From Gryganskiella cystojenkinii (lineage: Eukaryota; Mortierellomycota; Mortierellomycetes; Mortierellales; Mortierellaceae), in the NCBI GenBank assembly GCA_015852425.1, contig JAAAIG010000811.1:1-17300 (forward strand): DNA of 17,300 nt, given 5' to 3'. Positions 1-7,313 of the stretch are shown here, in pieces. The notes under the pieces are model-generated. The model saw nothing but the letters and a program-made list of their open reading frames with translations, searched no databases and was not told the DNA's origin. The position numbers were made by a program, and so were the translations under genes. Within the stretch, counting starts at the first letter, position 1; the number at the start of each line of letters is the position of its first letter.

Positions 1-6
1 GCTGCT

Positions 7-76
7 AGATTGTGTACTTTGTCCCATGAGCAACAAGATTCGTCAAGTGGACGAAAACAGGACAATCACACAATCT
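7..76. repeat. Imperfect inverted repeat with a nested hairpin
   Basis: The left arm AGATTGTGT (7-15), followed by TTGTCC ending at 24, pairs with GGACAAT (60-66) and ACACAATCT (68-76). Inside the loop, TTCGTC (39-44) and GACGAA (50-55) form a second perfect stem around a 5-nt loop. The function is unknown. It could be a mobile-element end, a structured transcript or chance. Confidence 0.45.
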
Positions 77-169
77 TGACTTTTTTTGTTATGTTTTTGA
101 GGATCTGGATTGCTGCGCGGAACCTTGGAACACCCCCATGAGAACACTTGCGGACTGGTACATTTTGGC

Positions 170-177
170 TATAAATA
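170..177 (+). promoter_or_regulatory. TATA-box-like sequence TATAAATA
   Basis: This is a consensus TATAAATA identical to the box upstream of the secreted-protein gene at 1894. No convincing coding sequence follows: the next ATG at 193 opens only 8 codons, and the one at 268 opens 27 codons. It may serve a decayed gene or be fortuitous. Confidence 0.3.
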
Positions 178-346
178 GTGATATCCTAACGGAATGTTCG
201 TTCGTGTTAGATCGTAATGTTCCAAGAGTGAAGCCTTGGCCACTTGCCCAACTTTGGAGGAGATCGAATGCTGAATCACGAGTCTCTAACGATTGACCAA
301 CTGCAGGCGTCTATGAGGTTCGATACAATAGCCGCGGGTCCTTCTG

Positions 347-600
347 ACTAGGTACGCTGGTATTGATGCTACTCTTGGCACTGATGTCAGTCTTGACATC
401 AATAATAGTACCACCGCTGGAACTGTTGCTGGTTATGCTGTCGGCCTCGTCAGTATCGTGGGCATCGGAAGTGACACTATTTTCACTGATGCTACTGTCG
501 TTTCTGGTACTGCGGGTGCGGCTACTGTTGTGATTATCTCCGCTGTTGTCGATATTGTGTATGCCAAAACCATGCTTCAGAATTCTTGTCAAATACTTCT
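347..600. other. Low-complexity segment open on both strands
   Basis: GCT/ACT/GTT-type triplets run through this stretch. The minus strand reads as Ser/Asp/Asn/Thr-rich protein (open 592-311). One plus frame reads as an Ala/Val/Thr/Gly/Ile-rich hydrophobic chain ending at a TGA near 615. Neither resembles a family I recognise, and the periodicity alone keeps both frames free of stops. I do not call a gene. Confidence 0.35.
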
Positions 601-1052
601 ACTTCCTCGTTGATCCATCTATCTTGGCGCTTATAGTTGCGTACGTGATCCACCGTGTTGACAATCTGGTTTTAGGTAGCAGACATTTTCCTGCGTACCC
701 ATGTGCTCGAGCGATCGTGATGTACCTTTCAAACTAGCCCTATTTCAAACTATGGCGACTGAAATTTCTCACTCGTCTTGCCTTGGCTCTCGCCATTGAC
801 AAGTCGCCGGTACAAACGCCAGAGATTGCGTTGCGTTATCTCGAACCACGATAAGAGATAATCTCCTTGTGCCTATTGAGAGCCAAAATGGCCGCGACCA
901 CCCATCACGGCTACACCACAAACGTTGTGTATCCACGGCGACGACGAGAAGAGAGTTTGGCGTGAACAGAGTGCGGCGTGAACAGAACTCAAATAGTTTT
1001 GTTGTAGTTCGTGAACCGTGAGGTACACGCTACTATTCCGCACTCGGAAGCG

Positions 1053-1135
1053 TTTATTTGTCGTCCGGTCCGACAGCCTTCATTTGTCGCCCGATTTTCT
1101 TATTTGTCGTCCAGAGCCCTCTTATTTTACCGTCC
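1053..1135. repeat. Four imperfect copies of a TTATTTGTCGTCC-like motif
   Basis: Copies read TTATTTGTCGTCC at about 1054-1066, TTCATTTGTCGCCC at 1079-1092, TTATTTGTCGTCC at about 1100-1112 and TTATTTTACCGTCC at 1122-1135. The spacing is irregular at 20-26 nt. It could be a cluster of binding sites or the remnant of a short tandem repeat. Confidence 0.5.
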
Positions 1136-1397
1136 AAAGCAAAGAAAGGTCGCTTTTTCTTTCGCTTCTCCTACTGTCACACAAAATCGAGAGAGCCAAT
1201 CACGTCCGACAAGCGAGGTACAAGAAGCGGTGAAGAGAAAGGAAGAGGGCTATTGACTGAGATTTTCTGTCAAATCGAATCGGTAGCCTTGCATTTTTCC
1301 CTCTTCAATCCTCAATCCCCGGAAAAGGTGAGAGAGCACGCTGCATAACGATATCTGCCCAGTTGTGATTTTACGTGCGGGAGTTGACGAGTAAGTC

Positions 1398-1578
1398 TAC
1401 GGACTGTAACGGCCGTTGACTTCAATGGGCTCCTCGGTTCTCTTGAAGTCTTTGTGCAACCATAGTCGAAATTGACTTAAAAGAGCAACACGGGATTACG
1501 GACCAATGGCCGTACCAAGATGGTCGTGTGGGAGGCGCCCTAGTTCCCTCGAAATTTCTTTGTACTACCATGGTTGAG
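1398..1578. repeat. Old, diverged tandem duplication (two copies of about 70-80 bp)
   Basis: The copy starting at TACGGAC (1398) and the copy starting at TACGGAC (1497) share an ordered series of blocks. These include CGGTTCTCTTGAAGTCTTTG versus TAGTTCCCTCGAAATTTCTT, then CAACCATAGTCGA versus CTACCATGGTTGA. The spacing is 99 to about 104 bp, so small indels separate the copies. No coding function is apparent. Confidence 0.45.
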
Positions 1579-1893
1579 CCCTGAACGTTACTGAAAAAGT
1601 CTTTTTGGCGGCAAATCAAAAGCGTACTGTACATACAGTAGTCTAGGATGCCCACTCCCACTGTTCAGGGATATCCGAATCGTTTACGGCGCGTTTTCTT
1701 GCCAGGCTCTTCGGCCTAGGCCGTAAAGTCCCATGTCTCACTTAGTCTTCTTTTAGAGCAAAGTATTATTTATCCGGCCATTCGAACAGAGTTTCCATGA
1801 TACTTTGTTCCTCGCCATTTTTCATCATCCAACTACTGAGCTGTTGATGCCACACTCTTATATGATCTCATCTGACAGTGCCTCACTCTTTAG

Positions 1894-1901
1894 TATAAAT
1901 A
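1894..1901 (+). promoter_or_regulatory. TATA box of the secreted-protein gene
   Basis: TATAAATA lies 151 bp upstream of the ATG at 2052. A start site about 30 bp downstream would leave a pyrimidine-rich, A/C-rich leader of roughly 125 nt without an upstream ATG. This fits a strongly expressed fungal gene. Confidence 0.65.
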
Positions 1902-2051
1902 GGGTATGTCTTCCCCTCCAAATTATTTACTCAGACTCAACCACAATATACCTTCAATTCTAACTGCTTCTTGTCTCCAGAACTGTCTTAGACTCTTCTC
2001 AACACACACCCTGTCCGCGCTCCTTACCAAGAATCTCCACTATTTCCCAAG

Positions 2052-2378
2052 ATGAAGTTCACCATCCTCGCTATTACTGCCTGCGTTATGGCTCAAGTCA
2101 GCGCCATGAATTTCCATTGTGCTTCTTACAATGGAAAGTTTTGCTCCAGTTGCTGCGTCGGCAATTTGGGAGGAAACAACAACGTCCAGTTTGGCAACGT
2201 TCAAGGTTGTACCGGAGACAAGCAGTATTGTGCTCACGTTACTGAGATTTCCAACACTCAGTGGAAACTTTGGGTCAGCAACAAAGGAGCTGGATGTAGC
2301 TGCACCTTTTCTATGAAGGATACTTGGGATGCCAATGGCAACATTTTCTGGAATTCGAACACAAACAGCTGCTGTTAA
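2052..2378 (+). CDS. Small cysteine-rich secreted protein, 108 aa
   Basis: An N-terminal signal peptide is clear: MKFTILAITACVMAQVSA, with likely cleavage after Ala18 (small residues at -3 and -1). The mature chain of 90 residues has ten cysteines (23, 31, 34, 35, 53, 60, 82, 84, 107, 108), enough for five disulfides. It also has four tryptophans (71, 74, 92, 100) and is rich in Asn, Gly and Ser. Two Cys-Cys pairs and one Cys-X-Cys stand out, and the chain ends directly in Cys-Cys. There is no membrane segment and no intron. The start is the first ATG after a good TATA box, in the context CAAGATGA. I do not recognise the family. The profile is that of a fungal small secreted protein (effector-like, or a cell-wall or surface protein), but the role is inference. 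No canonical AATAAA follows the stop. Confidence 0.85.
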   Translation: MKFTILAITACVMAQVSAMNFHCASYNGKFCSSCCVGNLGGNNNVQFGNVQGCTGDKQYCAHVTEISNTQWKLWVSNKGAGCSCTFSMKDTWDANGNIFWNSNTNSCC

Positions 2379-2592
2379 TTTACCCAGATGCAGTGGTCAA
2401 CCCTCTTCCTCCTGCAATGTAGACATCCTTCGTTTTACGTAATTTACTCCTTAAAATTATCCACCTAATTTAGAGTATTATTCACCCAACATAAAATCGT
2501 TAGTGGTCGACTTGGTTCACCTGTGTCGCATCATTGCCACCATAATCCTTGCCCTGTCTAATGAATAGATCCCTTTCTTGTTTCTGATTGAC

Positions 2593-2612
2593 TTTTTTTT
2601 TTTTTTTTTTTT
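2593..2612 (-). repeat. Poly(A) tract on the minus strand (20 T on plus)
   Basis: An uninterrupted run of 20 T on the plus strand lies just downstream, in the minus-strand sense, of the reverse-transcriptase-like fragment. It is therefore positioned as the 3' A tail of a non-LTR retrotransposon. I saw no convincing target-site duplication. Confidence 0.6.
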
Positions 2613-3520
2613 CAATGGAAATTTGAGCATGTATAGTTGCTTCTCGTGAGGGGTTGATCAGGCGATTGGAGAGAAATAGCATAGAGCAGATTTCCGCGTC
2701 GGTCCAGAACATCTTGTAAGTGTACTTGAATAGGACTGTGATCCAAACCTCGCATTTGATTGGGCACAGGTAAAGAAGTGATTTTGGTCCCCGTTTGGAT
2801 GTTGACAGCCGGCGATTGTTGTTGCCCTCCAGAGTCGGGTTCTTACGACACCTGTAGCGATCTTGCTCTGCAGTACTCGCCACCCGATCGTCCGAGCCTT
2901 GTGGGGAATGATCGTCTTCCAGAATCGAGACCATTCAGCCACGGTACCATGATGTCGATCTCTTCAGGTGCTGTTTGGATGAGAAGGCGTAGGTGCTTTG
3001 AGTCGGTGTCGAGGAGAGTGGGCGGAGTGAGCTGTGGTGCGACTGAAAGTGCGATTAATAGCCGTCGTTGGGCGAGATCGTTGCCAGCTGCCAGAAGAGG
3101 GACTGCCATGGCCCGAGTCACGTCTGGTTGAAAGGTGAAGGGTGTTTTCGCTATTGCTTCATGAACTCACGGTTGTTGGGAAGGTCTTGTCGTAGAGATA
3201 TGAGGCGCGTGTTGGGGTCGATGGTGAGTGCATCGGTCATCCTGAATGACATTGGTTGACATCGTCAATTTCGGAGGGTGATGAATCTATCTAATCAACC
3301 ACTCGACCGGCGTCGTCAGTAAAGTATCTGTTGGCGGCAAGAGGTAAGTGATCCATGCCGCGTCCAGAGCGATCCTTGGAAAATATATGGCGGCCCTGAC
3401 GAGGTATCCGACGCTTTTGATTTTATCCGGAGTTCGGAGTGTTGCCCTCGAGAGGTTCTGTAAGAGTGCCGAGAGCAGGTGGGTGAATGGAGAGTAGACC
3501 GACAAAAGGCTGAAGACCAT
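2593..3520 (-). mobile_element. Degenerate LINE (non-LTR retrotransposon) 3' fragment
   Basis: On the minus strand, about 2930-2800 encodes WSRFWKTIIPHKARTIGWR followed by VLQSK. This matches the zinc-binding module at the C-terminus of fungal LINE reverse transcriptases (zf-RVT type: FW..-P...R---WR.L..K). A Cys-His stretch with an HFFTC motif follows. After a frame change, KCEVWITVLF (about 2750-2720) supplies the usual CP-K--VW end. Upstream segments at about 3240-3150, 3160-2950 and 3520-3290 lie in different frames, so several indels have broken the element. The A tail at 2593-2612 closes it. The catalytic domain with its FADD-type motif is not visible, which indicates 5' truncation. The zinc-binding part is well supported; the extension beyond about 3250 is uncertain. 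Confidence 0.6.
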
Positions 3521-4304
3521 GGCCAGACCAATCCGAGGGGCTGGGTCAAGCTCGAGGCGAAGGAGCTTGAGTTGAAAGGCTTAAGACAGAGCCATTGGAA
3601 TATGGCGCCAAGCCAACAGTCCGTCTTCCGCCTCTCTGCCGTGACTGCTCTTCTGTTGCGGCGCGGGTGATATTTCTCGCATCCTCTCTTGTCTCTTCTT
3701 CTTTCAGCCTTCCTTCCTCTTCTCTTCCTCCTCTCTTCCTCTTCTCTTCCTCCTCTCTTCCTCTTCTCTTCCTCCCTCAACACTCTTCGAAAAACAAGTG
3801 GCCAAAGACCATCGAAAGGTAAGAAAACCTCAACAACAGCGGACAACTCGATGTGTCCGGGAGAACTGTCCAATTTGAACCTGTCGTAGAGAACTCTCCC
3901 AGATTAACTGTGCTCCGAGGTGCGAAACTACGGCAGAAAACCATAGCGATGCTGTCCTGGTTACTACTGCCCAAGAAGATTAAGAATACTTTCCAGACAA
4001 AGACAAAAGATTTGCCGCTTTGCGCTCTTTATTAGACAATTATTGTTAAACGCGTCAAGAGACGGCACTACATTTTACATTACAGCAACAAAAGATAACA
4101 CCGTCGATAGACATTTCCAAACGACTGATTGATAGACATATGTTCTCCTGCTACTACTGTCTTCTTGAAGAAAGACGCGAAGAAAATTAAATTTCAAATT
4201 GGGATCACAGTAAAAGAAAAGCTCACTGTCCTTCGATTCTATCGTATGCGTCGCATGCTTGCTATACCTTCGCCTTTGTCCTTCCCTGTCGATATACCCA
4301 CAGC
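3521..4304. other. Gene-poor region between the LINE remnant and the decayed coding sequence
   Basis: Nothing here is a convincing gene. It contains a pyrimidine tandem repeat (3713-3778). A 60-codon plus-strand frame (3853-4035) reads as ordinary non-repetitive protein but has no recognisable family and no clear 5' continuation. A long minus frame across 3873-3316 owes its length largely to the purine-rich repeat, read as Arg/Glu/Lys. The element CAGCAACAAAAG occurs twice, near 4084 and 4310. Confidence 0.5.
3713..3778. repeat. Three tandem copies of a 22-bp pyrimidine unit
   Basis: The unit CTTCCTCTTCTCTTCCTCCT plus CT occurs at 3713-3734, 3735-3756 and 3757-3778. The third copy differs only at its end. 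It lies in a longer CT-rich strand (about 3670-3780). Confidence 0.8.
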
Positions 4305-4975
4305 GTGACAGCAACAAAAGCTGAAATAGTAACCATAACCACGCACAACACCGACAACTGCGTAAGCACCTTTGTCAGTCGTCACTGCGCCAGTCCCCCG
4401 ACCAAGGAATCAAATAGAGAGTTGAGTCCGGCACCCAAGCAACGGGATAAAGCCATATCAACCTCGAGACTGATGAAAGGGATGCAGAGTCTGGTTTCGA
4501 GAACGAGAAGTCGGATGCAAGTGTGTATCAGTTTTCGGATTGGAGTCTTGATTATTACATGCTGACGATGAATCTGATGGTCTCTCGAACGATGACGACG
4601 ATGGTGTCGAGGATGCAGAAGCAAGCGATGGCCAAGCTGGGAGCACCCCCAACATCTCTGACTCTGCTGCTAAAGAGATTGATTCTTGCAGTACACCTCA
4701 AGGCTGGAGAGTTCCAGTGGATCGTCAATTTCTTCAATCGCAAGAGTAAAATCCTTTTAAAAGCCTCTCTCCACGAAGTACGCAGTTCGAAGTCAAGACT
4801 GCTCTTGAAGTCTTGCAAGAGTGGCGACACTGATCCAAAGGCTGATCCGCAATTCAAGATCTCAACAGTCAACATGTCTATCGCTGGTGAGACCTCCGAC
4901 AAGACCCTCGATCGAGTCGCTGATCACAAAGTACACAAAACTTTGAATCGGGAAAAAGAACTGGTGGAACAGTGT
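4305..4975 (+). pseudogene. Probable decayed coding sequence of unknown family
   Basis: Protein-like text moves between frames along this stretch. About 4305-4455 reads in one frame (Thr/Ser/Pro-rich). About 4451-4560 reads in a second (acidic; contains DASVYQFSDWSLDYY). About 4561-4835 reads in a third (very acidic, including SNDDDDGVEDAEASDGQ, then QFEVKTALEVLQEW). About 4836-4975 returns to the second frame (contains TLDRVADHK). A TAA near 4747 interrupts the third frame. Frame changes fall at about 4455, 4560 and 4830 without GT-AG intervals of intron size, so indels are the simpler explanation. The acidic low-complexity part could be chance. No family was recognised. It ends 35 bp from the stop of the convergent F-box gene. 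Confidence 0.35.
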
Positions 4976-5009
4976 ATGCATTTATGTCTGTTCTCGAGAC
5001 TTTTTTTTT

Positions 5010-6683
5010 TCAACAAACATGAACTCCTCGAGGCGACGGTGCCTCCCTTAAAACCCCTCGATCCTCCAGTAGCTTCCCCAAGATCGCGTCCCGACCGAGA
5101 TCTTGACTCAAGGCCCCGTAGAGATACCTCAATTTCGGCCAATGGTCCAACATCCAACGGACGTCGTCTTGATCAAGATCGACTCGCAGCCAGTTCATGT
5201 CCAGGATCTCCAATCGACGCAAGTCCCTCAGTCGCTCCAATCCCCGATCCAATCGAAACTGCAGGAATTGGTGACTGCTCCAGTCATAGCATTTGAAACA
5301 GGTGTTCAGGATCAGAGACTCGAGGGACGTGAGAGTTCCGATCCGTTCCATGACCTGTGTATGGTACGCGATTGCAAAGGACGACGATGGTGGTGATGAT
5401 GATGCAACTCGGTTAGAGTCTTCATCATCCCTTTCCGTTTCCACTTGTTCTTCGAAGGCAGCCTCAGTGAACTCGACGCCAATGATCAAATGGCGGAGAC
5501 CGAGACAAGTCCAGGGACGAGAGTCGTCTACTAGAACTGTGTCCTGAACGCATGGTACAGCCAGGGTCTCGAGCTTTGAAAGTGTACAGAGCATCTCTTG
5601 AATCATCTCTCCGGTGACCTGGAACGAGTTTGTTAAGATCAAGGACCGAAGAGTCAATCCAAAATTTTCTTGAACAAACCGAAGAGACCGAACATTGAAC
5701 GACTGACCGGTGAGACTCAACTCTTGCAGGGGAGTACATGTTGGTCCGAGACTCGAGGTCGTCTTACACTTTGCTCTTGCCTCGAGGAATGGAAGGACAC
5801 GATCTTGATCGTCATCGAGATTGATGTTGAGACTCTTCAACTTTGGGCAAAACGCTGCCTGGTCCAGGAGGTGGCGTCCGAGTTCCTCGCTCTCAAAGTG
5901 TTCATTTGAGGGATACCAGAGTAAACTTTTTAGATCAGGACAGGCTTTCAGGAGCGCGAGATGATCATCTAGACAAGTGATGCCCTCGAGGCTGCTCAAC
6001 TCGAGGATTTTGATCCTTGTTGCAGAATCCTGTCTGAGGGAAGAGGAGAACGAGAACGGTGCTGTAGTTGTGTCATCGTCATCGTCATTATCGCTCTTTC
6101 CCTCGGGAATCCGAAACGCGGTCATACGAAGACGAAGAGTTGTGAGACGAGTTGAAACCAGGGACCAGAACCCCGGCCAACTCTTTTTCGTGATCGTCGT
6201 TCGAGTTGCCGACAGGGTTTCCAAATTAAGACAGGATGCGGCGGCTTTGTAGAGAGCATCACTAGCTTGTTCGTTCTGCTCCTTGTTTCGGAATCCCTGC
6301 AGGTCAAAGGATAAACTAGTGAGCAAGGAAGCATGTCGAAGGACAAAACTCGGTTGATGTTTCTGGATCCAGTGCAGGGCAAGGACCTGTAGACCTGGAC
6401 AGGACATAACCTTGAGGTACCGTTTGTCGGAACCGGCACAGGCTAGGCGTTTGATTGTTGAGCAGTGGCGAAGGAGGTGTGGGTAGGAAAGTATATCTTT
6501 TGGGTTGGATCTGAGTTTGACGGGTAGGATGGAAAGGTCCCGCCAGATCCAGGGTTCAAAAGACTCGTTCCAGTCCCGGGAAACACGGGCACAGGCGGCT
6601 AGTCCTCGAAGAGGTAGGAATGAGGCCAAATGGCACCTGATCTCGGGAAGGTCGAATGCAGAGATCCTTTCGACAACATGCAT
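5010..6683 (-). CDS. F-box / leucine-rich-repeat protein, 557 aa
   Basis: The N-terminus (about residues 8-50) has an F-box: ISAFDLPEIRCHLASFLPLR, then LAACARVSRDWNE and a WIWRDLSI end. The F-box is known to dock Skp1 in SCF ubiquitin ligases. The rest is a long run of irregular Leu-rich repeats (LKSLLW, LKSLNI, LQELSL, LRSLIL, LETLAV, LRHLII, LESLIL, LEILDM), the usual substrate-binding part. Acidic or Ser-rich insertions (an Asp run near residue 205, and an Asp/Glu/Ser stretch about three quarters along) interrupt it. The gene is one uninterrupted exon. The start is the first ATG before the F-box, and another in-frame Met further upstream is not needed. Fungi of this group carry large, fast-changing sets of such genes, and the substrate cannot be predicted. 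Low-complexity triplets (TCG/TCA near 6075) encode the Asp run. Confidence 0.85.
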   Translation of the reverse strand: MHVVERISAFDLPEIRCHLASFLPLRGLAACARVSRDWNESFEPWIWRDLSILPVKLRSNPKDILSYPHLLRHCSTIKRLACAGSDKRYLKVMSCPGLQVLALHWIQKHQPSFVLRHASLLTSLSFDLQGFRNKEQNEQASDALYKAAASCLNLETLSATRTTITKKSWPGFWSLVSTRLTTLRLRMTAFRIPEGKSDNDDDDDTTTAPFSFSSSLRQDSATRIKILELSSLEGITCLDDHLALLKACPDLKSLLWYPSNEHFESEELGRHLLDQAAFCPKLKSLNINLDDDQDRVLPFLEARAKCKTTSSLGPTCTPLQELSLTGQSFNVRSLRFVQENFGLTLRSLILTNSFQVTGEMIQEMLCTLSKLETLAVPCVQDTVLVDDSRPWTCLGLRHLIIGVEFTEAAFEEQVETERDDEDSNRVASSSPPSSSFAIAYHTQVMERIGTLTSLESLILNTCFKCYDWSSHQFLQFRLDRGLERLRDLRRLEILDMNWLRVDLDQDDVRWMLDHWPKLRYLYGALSQDLGRDAILGKLLEDRGVLREAPSPRGVHVC

Positions 6684-7313
6684 GTTGAGTAATGAGAGAG
6701 TGGTTTGTGGGTGGACGTTGTAAAAACAGAAAGAAAAGAAAAAGGAAAGAAAGTCGGTCTCCCAAAGACAATAGCCGACATTTCAGATTGCATTCACTCA
6801 AAGAGAGAATGTGGTTTTTTTTGCATCGCGGGAATGAGAAGAGAGGGGTGAGTACCTTCAGTGCGTCGTTTCGAAAATTGTCATTTTTTATTTCTCCTTG
6901 ACGGACGCTCACTATTCCTTTGTTTCAGCTCGTGTGAACCTGAGCACTTGCAGACAACACGCGTCTCTGCTCGATTCTCTGGTCTGAAACGCGAAAAAGA
7001 ATCATAAACGAATTGTACGAGATAGCTGATGATGACAAGTATTCTTCCTGGAAAAATTCCTTTTTTGAGGAATACATTTTTTTGATCAAAGGAAGGACAC
7101 AAAGTCCTGTTGCAAGGAAAAAAATAAAAAAATGGACTCTTCCTCTTCAGCGTGAAAGAGTAAGAAAAAAAGAGGATAATGTAGAACACCATCTAGTGCA
7201 AGGTGCTCGCCAAAGAAATCAGCTGGCTCTCGAAAGCTCGCCCGAATGAAAGTGAGTTCAAGTGGAAGGTTCTGCCTTTAATCCGCGTAAGGTATATCCT
7301 GTTTTCCCAATGA
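6684..7313. other. Intergenic: F-box promoter and SEC15 3' flank
   Basis: This 630-bp gap separates the SEC15 stop from the F-box start; both genes are on the minus strand. It is A/T-rich with many A or T runs and no convincing gene. On the minus strand the 100 bp before the F-box ATG are rich in pyrimidines, which is common in fungal leaders. A TTTATT at 6887-6892 (AATAAA on the minus strand) could be a poly(A) signal, but it lies about 420 nt after the SEC15 stop. Confidence 0.5.

Larger units (their letters stand above)
1..2051. other. Gene-poor intergenic region upstream of the secreted-protein gene
   Basis: No open frame here has the length, composition or family resemblance of a real gene. 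The stretch holds an inverted repeat at 7-76, a TATA-like box at 170-177, a low-complexity GCT/ACT-rich segment around 350-560, a cluster of GATA motifs at 836-865, four imperfect copies of a 14-nt motif at 1053-1135, a diverged tandem duplication at 1398-1578 and the promoter of the secreted-protein gene from about 1700. A gene lying mostly outside the left edge cannot be excluded. Confidence 0.6.

Noticed and set aside
1422..1661. 79-codon minus-strand open frame with an internal repeat
   Set aside because: The repeat is the DNA-level tandem duplication; there is no signal peptide, family match or promoter.
3316..3873. 185-codon minus-strand open frame
   Set aside because: Its length depends on the purine-rich tandem repeat read as Arg/Glu/Lys, and the rest shows no family.
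4523..5296. 257-codon plus-strand open frame
   Set aside because: Its second half is antisense to the F-box gene, whose F-box and leucine pattern are clear. Only the part before about 4975 is kept, as the decayed-gene call.
7020..7100. Possible C/D-box snoRNA (TGATGA near 7026)
   Set aside because: No CTGA box or terminal stem follows at a suitable distance on the same strand.
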